In this document: positions 1 through 11,540 of the stretch, one piece after another
How positions within the stretch are numbered: the stretch's first letter is position 1
Layout: each line of letters begins with the position of its first letter
Source: Boesenbergia rotunda
Lineage: Eukaryota; Streptophyta; Magnoliopsida; Zingiberales; Zingiberaceae
DNA: 64,000 nucleotides
Reading direction: 5' to 3'
Assembly (NCBI GenBank): GCA_024364735.1
Contig: JAGFNQ010001609.1
Coordinates: 186,001 to 250,000, forward strand
Program-made: the position numbers and the translations under genes
The notes under the pieces: model-generated
What the model was told of the DNA's origin: nothing
What the model saw: only the letters and a program-made list of their open reading frames with translations
The model's database searches: none

Positions 1-1642
1 AATCATAGTGGAAATAATAGATCCCATGAGCGATCCATGCGAAAGAAAACTCATACAAAGTTAAGTTACAAATTCCTATCGTATAGGTATACCTTTGGCG
101 CGTGCCCTTCGCTTATCCCGCTTGTCCGAGGTATGCCGGATCTTTTGCACGTTCAAGTGTCCGTGCATCTATGCGTATCCATACGAACACGATCTCTCAA
201 GCTTCGGAGACGAATCACCTTTGTGGTGCTAGCCATAAGAAGAGATTCACAAAGCAAGAAGGAGAGGGAGAAGATGGATTTTGGCCAAGAGAAGGAAGGG
301 AAGGAAGAATGACAAGATCATCATCCAAATGACAAGAAAAACTCTTTTATACTCATGCCATGAATAGGAAGAGTTTTTGTCCCTTTAGCTTCCCTCCATT
401 AATGCTAATAAAAACCCACTTAGAGCACATTTTATCATTTGACTCTTCAAGTTCTCTTCATCTAATGAAGAGAAACTTTTCATCTTTCTCTATTATTAAT
501 TTATTAAATATTTTAATAAATTAATATCTCATTCAAATATGGTTGAGTCTAATCTAAATGAGTCAAACTCAAATTAGATCTCAATCTCATAATCTAATTG
601 AATTCACTTAAGTCTAATTCAATTAATCCAATTCGGATAAAATCTTAGTCAAATTAAGATCAATTAATCTCCGAAGCATCATGTCTTTAGTGTGTGACTC
701 AGTAGGTTCTCGTAACGTTTGCAATGTGTCTAAACCGCTTTAGACACATAAGCAATGAGCGACATCTAGCAATACATCATTGCTACCCAAGTGACGAGAA
801 AATCGAGATTCGACTTAACCTTAGTGACTATGATAATATATGACTTTGTCCTTCCATCCTCAATATCTAGATTAACCAATGAGGCATAGACCGTGTCATC
901 CTCGTTCAATCTTTGTGTTTCTTGATCCCTGAGTAGACTCACTCAAACAAATGATATTAATATCTTATATTGACTCATTTGAGCATGGTCATGTGTTTTA
1001 ATAGTCCTACCCGATCAAGGGGCCCACAGATAGCACTCCCGTCATATGGGAGGGATAGATCCCATCTATATCACTCACATCCCTCCGCATAATTCATTAC
1101 ATACCCAGTGATCGCCTTTATAGTCCACCCTATTACGAGTGACGTTTGACGATACCAAAGTACATAACTCCTTATGTAGGGAACCGTAGTGACTTCAGGT
1201 TTAAGAACTATTCATACTAATAGTCACATAAGAAAGTTTATGATACTCATATGACAATCTATGAAACTTTCTCATAGCGGGTCAATTCAGTACACATTCT
1301 CTAATGTATACCCATGTATCAACTTGATATCATATATCTATGACTTGTGAGCTCAAGTCATCAATTGACCTACATGCTAGTCTCTATGCATTAATATTGT
1401 CCTTGAATATTAATGCTTGACTAGGAATGGTTTAGTGTAGTGTTCTCTATATTATCTCACTATCGATTCAACTAATCGATATAATGCAGATAAGAACCTA
1501 CTACTCAAGGACATTATTGTACATAGTTATTTGACACAAATATAAAGTATAATAACCAAACATGTTTTTATTAATGATAAAATATAATACAAAAAGTCCC
1601 TATTCAATCATTACATAATTAGTTATAGGGCTTCTACTAACA
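1..1642 (-). mobile_element. Copia-type LTR, family A (truncated by window edge)
   Basis: The right boundary at 1642 reads, on the minus strand, TGTTAGTAGAAG, a normal TG start of an LTR. About 900 bp (roughly 670-1560) match 15369-16345 in inverted orientation, block by block (for example the segments around 1100-1130 and 15880-15910). The left end leaves the window, so LTR length and status (solo, 5' or 3') are unknown. The sequence just outside 1642 is not a purine tract, so this is not obviously the 3' LTR of a complete element. No coding sequence is credible here; the short open frames near 37-332 are not conserved in the second copy. The LTR nature is inferred from the repeated copy and the terminus. 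Confidence 0.6.
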
Positions 1643-2050
1643 GTGGCATCCTTGAGCTCCAGGAGACATGACCATGTGGGGGTGGCTCTCGACAAGAGCC
1701 ACACAGTCGTGCTAATGGAACGACCATGGAAAGGTCTCGACAAGAGCCACACAACCGTGTCAATGGCACAACCAAGGGAAGGTGGCTTTCAACGAGAACC
1801 ACACAGCCATGCCGGTTGGCACGACCTAAGCTGATGGTTTGCTTTGACGTCCTTTTTTGCCTCATTTTGCTTCATTTTTTCTTCGTATCGCATCTTGTCT
1901 ATCAAAATAAGCAAAGAGCAAATCTCCAAACAAAAAAGATCACACATACTGATAAAAGAATAGAGCATGATAACGTAAATTGCATCTACGAAAAACAAGT
2001 GAATGAGCGCCAATAACTACATAAAAATATACATAACCTACATACATTAC
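1643..2050. repeat. Old repeat D-like segment with three ~50-bp units
   Basis: Three imperfect units of about 48-52 bp start near 1691, 1739 and 1791, each around the word GACAAGAGCC. The first unit contains an exact stem-loop, TGGCTCT and AGAGCCA around a 5-base loop. The downstream part (about 1840-2050) resembles 58030-58215, including a run like GAATGAGCGCCAATAA versus AATGAGCGTTAATAA. The two places therefore appear to carry the same old repeat. No gene is recognised. Confidence 0.45.
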
Positions 2051-4600
2051 CATTTTTAAAACACACAATCAGCCCATGTCTTTCTCGATGGCCTCAGCTC
2101 AAATGGAATAAAGTCATGTGTAAAACACATGATTGACCCATGTGTAGCTCTGGAAAGACCACGGTCACTCCATCTTTCCTTCCTTTCATTCCTAGGAACA
2201 TGCACGTATCTTGGGATACGACCAAAGTATATTTTTTGTTTTACATCTTGGTTCCGAGGCTCTTTTAACTTCATTATATCTCTGATTTTTCATCCTATTC
2301 AATGAAAAAGCACAAGAGCATATCTCCCAATAAGAAAATATCAAAATAATATTAAAAGATCAGAATAAACCATGCAATGTATACTCTTAAAATACTACAA
2401 GATGAATATAAACTACTAATAAAAATTCTATATAAAATACACTAATCAGTCTATCAAATTTATTCAAGGAATAATCTAGTCAATTTGTGCACTAAGCCAT
2501 TACATATCATATAACATTTGAGAAAATAATTATGAAAGATAAATATACAATATTTTTCTTTTGATAATCTTGGTATTTTTTTTTTTTTGAATCCACTAAT
2601 CTTAACGATGATCAGCTCGGCCCATAAAAATTTCCTTTCGACCATCAAAATAAATCAGAAAGTACTAATGAAAACCCATCTAGATAGTCAACATTATTAA
2701 GCTCGCTTGTCTATGGTAAAAAAAATCTCTTATAATAATATACAGTAACTAGATTCAAACTTAGATTTTTTTTATTATTTATTGAAAGATTTTACCATTG
2801 TATCATTTTTCGGAGGCAATATGTAATATCTTGAAAATATTAAACTATTTGTTTAATACAGGAGGGTATTCCTGAATCATTTTGTATAGTGAAATATTAT
2901 TATTTTTTCTACTAAGATGGTAAGGGGATATATTTTTATCGAATGAAGTTCTCCATAATTTACTTATCTTTCAAAAAGTCAGGGGGCTATCTTAAGGAGC
3001 AGCAGAGGTGATTATATTTTTTTACTGCCTATATTCTTCAAATAATGAATATTTAAAATGAAGTTTTATAGAATATTAAGTAAAGACGTACAGTGCATGT
3101 CCAGTCCCGACTTTCAATTGTTAAACTTTTTCATTCTGTTCAAATTTTCAACCATAACATTTTTTATATAGAAAAATAAATTATCACTGGCAAATTTCTC
3201 TTTTTTTTACCTTGATTTTTTTTCATTTTGAAACAATTTTGTTAATATTTAATTTTTTATATGTCAAAATCAATACGGGCCATCATTGGTATATGCAGAA
3301 AGGCCTAAAATCCCGTGGGTTTGACGACAGTGAGTCATCTAAGACGAACAATATAATCTTTTACTCAGAAAAAAAAAAGTCTTTTATTGTTGTTTAAATA
3401 CAACAATGCGCACAGTTTATGTATCTAATTTTTTATTAAAACAATTATTAAATGTAATACAAATTTATATATATTTTTAAAAATAATAAGCATTATTAAC
3501 TTTAAAATTTTTAAAAATGACTTTAATATAATTTTTATATATTGGTAATATTTCAACAAAAGTTTTAAATAATAAAATATTAATAAAAAGATATTTTATA
3601 GTGTGTGAAATTAATAAGAATATTCCTGAGACCATACAAAAGACAACAAGCATTCAGTGGCGTCTCACGGACCGGTGTCGGCCCACCAAACCCATTTAGC
3701 CGCAGTGGCTTCGCCACCGATCACCGACACTATCTTCTTTACCGTTTCGCCCTCCTTATTTGACCAATACTACAACAAGACCTTAACATCGATCGCTTTA
3801 GAAGCGGCATCATAGTTAATTCGACATCAGGGTAGTTTAGTAATTATGACTCACTCTTAAATTTGCAGTTACGGTTCCACTAGCTAGCCCCCATTTTGTT
3901 TTCGTATACCTTCGGATGGAGAAACAACTTATGCGACACCAACGAAAAACGACAAATTATTCTCGTCGAAACCGGACATAATTTCGAGCCATCCATGTTA
4001 TTGGTTGGTCTACACTACATTTGAAGGTTGTCCCTCTCGAAACTATTGAATCACAACGAAGGTGCACGACTGAGTAAACAGATAATGGTGCATTCCCTTG
4101 GCTGATTTCTCCTCGTGCATGTATACCTAATGACGACGATAAAAAATAACAATAAAGAATAGAACTAGAGACGGTGAAAATTGAAAAGTAAATGGTAGAC
4201 TGAATGATATGATATTTAAGTAAATGATATGATATTTTACATGTATACATCTGATTATTATTTAGATATTATCGGTGGCCTTTGGCCGCTGTCCCGAATC
4301 AAACTACGGTGAATTCATCGAAAATCGCTGCATATAAAATGTCACGTCATTCACTCTATCATTCACTCTCCTATTTTCATTTTTCCTATTATTTCTCTAA
4401 AGAATAATAATGGAATGATTTCTCTGTTAAATCAGAAATTGATTTTTAATTACAAAAAATTTATTATATTTGAATTATAATTATCATCATATTTATCACT
4501 ATTACTATAATAATTAATATCACATACCATATTTTTTATTATTATTTTTTTATAGAGTGTAGATAAATCGATAAGTCCTTCCATTATAATGTGGACTGGA
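2051..4600. other. AT-rich intergenic DNA upstream of the methyltransferase gene
   Basis: I recognise no gene, transposon protein or RNA gene here. Long A/T runs and only very short open frames are present. About 3660-3760 is locally GC-richer and could belong to the distal promoter of the downstream gene, but nothing specific supports that. A short near-duplicate (TGATATGATATTT, twice around 4203-4237) is the only internal repeat noticed. Confidence 0.4.
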
Positions 4601-4639
4601 ATCATTAATACACTTGCTTCCTCGCTTTATTGAGTGAGT

Positions 4640-4650
4640 GTATATATTTT
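4640..4650 (+). promoter_or_regulatory. TATA box of the PMT-type methyltransferase gene
   Basis: GTATATATTTT lies about 610 bp upstream of the coding start and about 30 bp upstream of a pyrimidine-flanked stretch (4666-4680) where transcription probably begins. The leader then contains a plausible 5'UTR intron: donor GAG|GTACGC at 4733/4734 and acceptor TTTGTTACAG ending at 5250, nine bases before the start codon. Leader introns are common in plant housekeeping genes. Positions are inferred from sequence alone. Confidence 0.5.
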
Positions 4651-5258
4651 ACCCATCTCCAGCGGGAGAGGTCGAGAGATCTCGAAGCTCTCGCATCGCG
4701 TCCATCAGTTTGGGCTACGTAGAAGATAGAGAGGTACGCGTTCGTAGTTTTTTTGCTTCCTCAATTTTAGCATTCTACATCTTTTGGAGGGATTTAGGTT
4801 CTAAATCTGAGTGAGCGTTGTCGTAGATTTTTTCCCTTTTTTTAGTTCTAAGGAGCTTCCTCTTTTGTTGTTCTTTTTTGTTTAATAGTGTGAGATTTTG
4901 AGTTTGATAACTCGCTGTGGATCTGCTGGCAACTGCTGTTTTCTGAGTATAAGATCGAGGCGTATTTTGTCGAGAAATTGAGAACTGGTAATACAGGGCG
5001 CCTTTGCTGCTCGTTTTTCCTTCGATGTTTGTAAGAATTCACGGTTTCTTCTTCGTTGCACGTGAGTTGGCAGAAGAATGATATATTGATATGGATCTAT
5101 TCGATTATACCCTTCTTCCACTGTGTTTAGCTGATTTTATAATTTTTTCGATATGTTTATCGTTTAGTTTTTGATGCATGTTTGTCTAACTGGTGAAGTG
5201 CGAAAACTCATTTACTATTGATGCAATAGGTTGCAGTTACTTTGTTACAGCTATCAAC

Positions 5259-8200
5259 ATGGCTTCTGGGAAATATTCGCGTACGGATTCTAGGACATCA
5301 CCATCATTCTGTTCGGCCACAACTATGACTGTATTGGTTGCCCTCTGTTTAGTTGGGGTGTGGATGATTACATCCTCAACTAAATCCAGAGAAGAGGTTC
5401 TATCACTTGACACTGAATCTAACATGAGCGATGAAACTTCTCCGGCTAGCTTTAAATACACTTCAAGTGGTAGGACTGAACACTCAGTAAATGAAGATCC
5501 TACAAAGGGGTATAATAATGGTAATAATGAGTATAATTCTAATTCTTCAGACGGTAGTGATGGAGAAGACATTAAGGATAGTCGAACAACTGGGGAAAAC
5601 AAAGATACAGAAAAGGGTGATGGCACAAGTGATGAAGTTGGTGGGCAAGAAAATGATGGGGTTGAGAACAATGATGAAAGAAATGAAAATAAAATTGGTT
5701 CTCAAACAAATGAAATAGAGGAAGAAGTGGATCAATCCTCTAAAGAAGGAAAGAAGAGAATCAACTCAAGGACAAGGGTGAGAATGAAAATTTTCCATTA
5801 GGGACTCAGTCAGAGCTTTTGAATGAGACCAATAGTGAGAACGGAGCATGGTCTACTCAAGCTGTGGAATCAAAGAATGAGAAGGATGTCCAAGCTTCTT
5901 CATCTTCCAAGGGCCAAAACGTAGAATTCAGCTGGAAACTGTGTGATGTAAAGGCTGGGACAGATTATATCCCATGTCTTGACAATGAAGCAGCTATTAG
6001 GAAACTTCGAAGCACTAAACATTATGAACACAGAGAGCGACACTGTCCTGATAATGCACCAACTTGCCTTGTTCCCCTTCCAGATGGATACAAGCCACCA
6101 ATTAAGTGGCCTATGAGCAGGGAGAAGGTACTAACTTACCAACAATGCTCATCAATTTTGTTAGGTTCTTTATCTTTGTGTGACCCAATAAACATTTTCT
6201 CTTCTCTGAGAAACCACAGATATGGTACAACAATGTTCCCCGGACCAAGCTTGCAACAGTTAAAGGACACCAGAATTGGGTGAAAGTCACAGGAGAGTAT
6301 CTCACATTTCCTGGGGGTGGAACTCAATTTAAGCATGGTGCACTTCACTACATTGATTTCATCCAAGAGGTATAACACGGATTTTTTACCTAATTATTTA
6401 TTAATGTACTGTGAGTTTTCATTCAAATTCAATGCATGCTCTTGGATTTTTTCCCCTATCTTTTGTATCTTACTCTTGAAATCCTTATCATGCACCATAT
6501 TATTTTATGCTTAAATTTTGGTCAAGTAAACCTCTCATTTGTTGGTAATCAGTCTTTCCACACTTATGAGCTTCTTTTTCTGTGGCATATTGTAAGAAGA
6601 TAACAATAAGGTGTCTCTCTATATTTGGTGTTCCCTACATGTATCTTTTTTTCCTTTTCTGCCATTGAAAAAATGATTAATCGGGTTGGGTAATGTCGAA
6701 CCTGGGTGACTGGCCCAGCCCCACGGAAGTTTCCCACTAGTCACCAGGGTAAATCGGGAAGTGCTCGCGACAAGCGGTCCCAAAGCCCAATATCTCACGG
6801 TTACGAACTCCATTTGGAGGAAAAATTCTTACAAAATTCGCCGTAGCTAGAGATTGAACCGCGGATGCTTGAGAGACAACTAGTCGCCCTTCCGCTGCAC
6901 TATAGCCCTGGGGGCTCCTTTTCTGCCATTGAGAAGCTACAGAAGATAGCGTACATGTAAATTATTATCACTTGTTTGATCCTATACAAAGAAAATATTC
7001 AAGGAAATTAATAGGGCTATATATTTCTTATAAAAATTAATTGGGCCGTGGATGGCTAGTTTCTCATGATTGAAATTTTGATAGTTCTCCTATTGGGGTG
7101 AATATATACATTATCCAGTCACTAAATGCATTCTTTTCTTTCCTCTTAAAAGTGCAGTCATGGCCTGATATTGCATGGGGGAAACGAACCCGTGTCATCT
7201 TAGATGTTGGATGTGGAGTAGCTAGCTTTGGTGGCTACAACTATGATAGAGATGTCTTGACCATGTCACTTGCACCCAAAGATGAACATGAAGCCCAAGT
7301 GCAGTTTGCTCTTGAGAGAGGAATTCCAGCTATATCAGCAGTCATGGGAACTCAAAGACTTCCATTCCCAAGCAAAGTTTTTGATGTTGTACACTGTGCC
7401 CGTTGTAGGGTACCATGGCACATAGAAGGTAGTAAGTCTTGCGCGTGCAATTCTATTTTCTTAATAACCAGCTTTTGATCTAACATAAAAATCATAGGTG
7501 GCAAACTTTTGTTGGAATTGAATCGATTGCTGCGGCCTGGTGGTTACTTTGTCTGGTCTGCAACACCTGTTTACCAAAATCTTCCTGAGGATGTTGAAAT
7601 TTGGAAAGGTATAAGTTGTTTATTTAGTTACTCTTTTACATCTACCTTTTGCTTCTTTTTTTTTCCAAAAAAAAAAATGGATTTGGACTGAACCTGTCTT
7701 TCACCTTGTATTAGTATTTAAAACTAGACTGTTCATAAAGGGCCCAAAATCCCGAGTCCAACATTGAGCCAAATCTGCAAAAGAATAAAGTGCTGAAACA
7801 AAATAGGGTCATGGACAAGATAGGTGTTCTCATTCGTCTAAAGCTTTGAACATCTGGCATTGTAACATTTGAAAACCTAGAGAATAACAAATGATAAGGT
7901 GGTCTCATTATATAGGATTTATATAAATTGTATCTAACTTTGCATTAGAGTTCTCCCTGGCAGTAGGCTAGGTGAACCACCCACCATGCATGAGTATCCC
8001 ACATAGCCTGATCTGTCAGCTAGTTTTTGAAGCAAGTCTGCTGCTGCTCAACTCCCATGAGCAATTCAGTCACTCATCCAAGAATAATGTATAATTGGAA
8101 TCACCCTATTCAAAGCAAGGTTTGTCACAATACCCCCTAGGTAATCAAGCTTTGCAAAGAAGTTGACCCTCTCAGCATTTGTAAGAAGCCTGTAAATTGA

Positions 8201-11200
8201 AGGAAAAGGAAATTAATTTTGAGTCCAAGAATCTTTAAGAACTATTGAGATAGAGAAGAACTCATAGTGTTGCTCTAGTAGCTCCATTTGCTAAAGAACC
8301 AAAGGGTTAGACCTCCAGACTGTTGTTGAGATCAAAGAAGCGCATGAGTCCATGAGTAAAGATGTCATCTAGAACGTCACAGTTAAATTTAGCTGTGAGT
8401 TTCATTACCTGTTGTTGCTTAGAAAGTCTATTGAGTTGTCACCAGTTCCAATAGAAGACTAAGTTTGATCTACATGGAAGATGGAGACCTATAGAGATAA
8501 TTGTGGCTAGAAAAACCTACTGAATCAGGTGTCCAATGCCAATTCGGCCAACATAGCAACAACAGCGACACCCTTCCCATTCAAGATGAATCTGACCCAC
8601 TTCTGAACATCCACAATATCCACACCATTGAATCTTTTGCCCTAGGAGAATGCATAGCCTATTGGAAGATCCTCCAGTAGAAGTGAGCGAAATACCACCC
8701 AGAGAAGCACGCCTCTTGTACGTGACAACCCTGGTCCAACCATCTGACTTACATCGGGAGAAGCTAGGAGAAGAATGCTTTTGGGGACCGAAGTGCTTCC
8801 AAGGTCCATCCAATGACCTCTTATGATTAATTGATCATGGACTGTAGCAAGTTGTTGGCAACTGATCGGAGTCTGCTAGGTGATGTCCTGAACGCACAAG
8901 CTAAAATGGTGTTCTCTCTCCAAACAACTGTAATAAATGACTTGATTAACACAATCCTGTTGAGGTATTTTAGGTATCTTGTCCATGTAGATGATTTGAA
9001 TAAAGATTGGCTATACTCTTTCCTACCCACACCAGCTCCTATCACCTGTGCACAGTTGCGCCTCAATCCATCACCGAAAGGAATAGTGCCAACTAGCCTG
9101 AACATTTGAACCTTCCTGCCTTAGGCGACCTCGAACAACATGATCCATTTGCAGTGATTGCCCCTCTTGAGCATGGGAACCCTTTAAAAGTAGATCAAGG
9201 GCCTCCGTCACTCAAATGAATCCAAAGTTCTCTCCCGGCCTGAAACACAATCTGTGACAAAGTGGGCTCTGGCCATAGGGTTGAAAGTGCTGAAATAATC
9301 TCAGTCCCCAGAAAGGTTTTTTGCACAGGTTGCTCATGAAGCTCTTACCTTCCTCCAAGAGATACCTTCCCACGAGGATGGCCACAGTTACCTATACTCG
9401 CCGGCGCTCCAGATAATTTATTCGTCTACCTTCTGGTTGATTTGTAGCTGCAGGAATTTCAAAGATATAATAAAATTATTTGATTATGTGAAAGTGCTTT
9501 CTTCCTTTGAAAAAACAGGTGGAAAGTTTAGAACATATTGTTATTTCTTTCCCTGAGAAGAAGGGAAATTTTCTTTCTAATGAACGGTATGGAAATATGC
9601 ATAGTACAATTAGAATATTTGAACAATAGCAGCATGTTCTTCAACCTGAAGAAAGGTTGCAGAAAGAGTTATCATCAATTTGAAATAGTTTTTCAAAATA
9701 TGAACTCATTGCTGGAATTATAGATTTGTTTCTGTGGTTTGATGATTGAACATGCCACAAACTTGAATTGATAATGTTAAAGGTAAACTTAACCATCAAG
9801 TTCAATATATGTTAAGACAAATGCTGGTTTACTAGTCCAGCTGGGTACTTCATTCTTGTCAATATTGTGTTACTGTTTACTGGACTTTGTAGCTACTGAC
9901 AATTGTAATTCATCTTTGTTACGTAAATCAAATTCCAGCTATGTCTTCCCTGACAAAAGCAATGTGCTGGCAAATGGTGACAAGGAGAAATGACACGCTA
10001 AACCATATAGGTTTAGCTATTTTCAGAAAGCCTTCTGATAATAAATGTTATGAGAAGAGAGCAAAAGACAACCCTCCTCTTTGCCCAGAGTCTGATAATG
10101 CAGATGCCGCCTGGTATGTTTGTTGGTTCCAAAACTGATCAAATGAATTTTGCATATTGTATTATGTTAAATCATATCAAATTCAGTCCTCTCTTTTGCA
10201 AACACACAGGTATGTCCCTCTACAAGCATGCATGCACAAACTGCCAGTGAATCCCAGTAGCCGCGGCACAACATGGCCAGAACATTGGCCACAGAGGTTA
10301 GAAAAGACACCATATTGGCTAGATAGCTCTCAGCTTGGAGTTTATGGTAAACCTGCACCTGAAGACTATGAAACTGACTATGACCGTTGGAAACATGTTG
10401 TAACTAAATCTTATTCCAATGGAATGGGAATCAACTGGTCTACCATCAGAAATGTCATGGACATGAGATCTGTATATGGCGGGTAAGCAAATTTAACTTT
10501 TGAATTTCTTCAATGCATTTGAAAAAGTCTGTTTTATACCTTGTTGCTTTCAGTTTTGCTGCAGCTTTGAGGGACATGAATGTTTGGGTCATGAATGTTG
10601 TTCCAATTGATTTGCCGGATACACTCCCCATTATCTACGAGCGAGGGCTGTTTGGGATGTACCATGATTGGTGTGAGTCATTTAGCACCTATCCAAGAAC
10701 ATATGATCTCCTTCACGCAGATCATCTATTCTCTACACTTAAGAAAAGGTTAGTCCATGAGACACCCTACCTGTTTCAATCAGAACATTATTAGTCGATA
10801 TCAAGCATTGAATAATGGCAAAGGGTGGAGAAACCCTTGTGATTCAAAAACGTATCTGAAACCTCAGTTGAACTGACCCTTTTATGGTTTTTGAGTTCGT
10901 CTTTGAATTATTAAATATACGAACGCTTGGTTTGGTTTTAGGTTCTATATCTTTCAATAATGTATAAGTTAACAGTTCTATACTAATTGTGTTTACTCAA
11001 AACCTCGGGTTGAACTGACCGACCGGCCTTTGAGTAAGTCTCCAAATTTTGAAAGGTGTGAAAGTTCTGTCGGGTTTTAGGTTGTATATCATTCAATAAA
11101 TGTCTAAGTTAATGGTTTATACTAATTGTGTTGCTTTGAAGGTGCTCATTGTTGTCGGTAATAACGGAGGTGGACAGGATACTGCGACCCAAAGGGAAGT

Positions 11201-11364
11201 TAATTGTACGTGACAAAGCTGATACAATTGATCAGATAGGGCGTATGGTCAAGTCTCTCAAGTGGGACATCATCCTATCTTATTCAAAGGATAAGGAAGG
11301 ACTGCTATGTGTTCAGAAGTCGATGTGGCGGCCGAAAGAGGTTGAAACAAGCATGCCATTATAA
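5259..11364 (+). CDS. PMT26: Putative S-adenosylmethionine-dependent methyltransferase, PMT24/25/26 type (eight exons, one frameshift)
   Basis: This is a plant DUF248/Methyltransf_29 protein of the QUASIMODO2-related PMT family: type II Golgi membrane proteins thought to methylate cell-wall pectin. Exons by splice logic: 5259-6127, 6220-6369, 7158-7428, 7498-7608, 9939-10113, 10210-10482, 10554-10748 and 11142-11364. All introns are GT-AG and the phases join cleanly. The start at 5259 (MASGKYSR) is chosen because it matches the family N terminus and is followed by a membrane anchor at about residues 21-38. An Asp/Glu/Asn-rich linker follows, then the catalytic domain, with SAM motif I (VILDVGCGVASFGG) near residues 353-366, the HCARCRVPWHIEG block, and the C-terminal LLCVQKSMWRP block. 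Predicted length is about 755 residues, normal for the group. Oddity: exon 1 is open in one frame to 5801 but the catalytic part is in another, so one base appears lost between about 5741 and 5801, within the purine-rich linker. Either the allele is broken or the assembly has an error. PMT26 is the closest type I recognise; PMT24 or PMT25 is possible. Confidence 0.9.
6669..6915 (-). mobile_element. tRNA-derived SINE in intron 2
   Basis: On the minus strand the element starts AGCCCCCAGGGCTATAG. It contains an exact pol III A box (TAGTGCAGCGG) and, about 30 bases on, a B box (GGTTCAATCTC). It is flanked by perfect 17-bp direct repeats at 6652-6668 and 6916-6932 (TCCTTTTCTGCCATTGA), as expected for target-primed insertion. 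The 3' end is a short A/T-rich tail. Length is about 247 bp. I cannot name the family. Confidence 0.85.
7740..9440. other. Unassigned, probably inserted DNA in intron 4
   Basis: Intron 4 (7609-9938) is 2.3 kb, far longer than the other introns. Its middle part is GC-richer than the flanks and has several modest open frames on the minus strand (8517-8813, 8827-9105). This looks like decayed coding sequence of a mobile element, perhaps a LINE, rather than intron sequence. I found no diagnostic motif and no clear terminal duplications, so the identity stays open. Confidence 0.3.
10862..11141 (+). repeat. ~140-bp tandem duplication in intron 7
   Basis: Two diverged copies, about 10862-11002 and 11003-11141, share an opening like CCTCAGTTGAACTGACC, a middle TTTTAGGTT.TATATC.TTCAATAA, and an end TATACTAATTGTGTT. 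The second copy runs into the real 3' splice site (AAG at 11139-11141). The duplicated end holds a good branch-point-like TACTAAT, so the intron has two candidate branch points. Confidence 0.6.
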
Positions 11365-11534
11365 TTTTGAGTTTTGCTTCAGGATCTACTCTTATCATTT
11401 CTCCTCTAATTATTACAAATTGCAATATTTCTATATATTTTTTTCTCAATCTAGCATAAATTTATTGTATCCACTCTTATCCAAGATATTGACTTCAGAT
11501 ACTCTTAAAGAATCGAACTAGGCACCTGAAATGA

Positions 11535-11540
11535 AATAAA
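11535..11540 (+). terminator. Poly(A) signal of the methyltransferase gene
   Basis: AATAAA lies about 170 bp after the stop codon in T-rich 3'UTR-like sequence. It is the first canonical hexamer downstream, so transcript cleavage is expected near 11550-11570. Confidence 0.45.

Noticed and set aside
5237..5671. 144-codon minus-strand frame opposite exon 1
   Set aside because: It is the complement of the acidic linker of the methyltransferase; Ser/Leu/Pro richness is the expected mirror of Glu/Asp/Asn-rich codons.
6840..6915. Possible tRNA gene
   Set aside because: A and B boxes match tRNA promoters, but the sequence continues into a 247-bp unit with a tail and target duplications, so it is a SINE.
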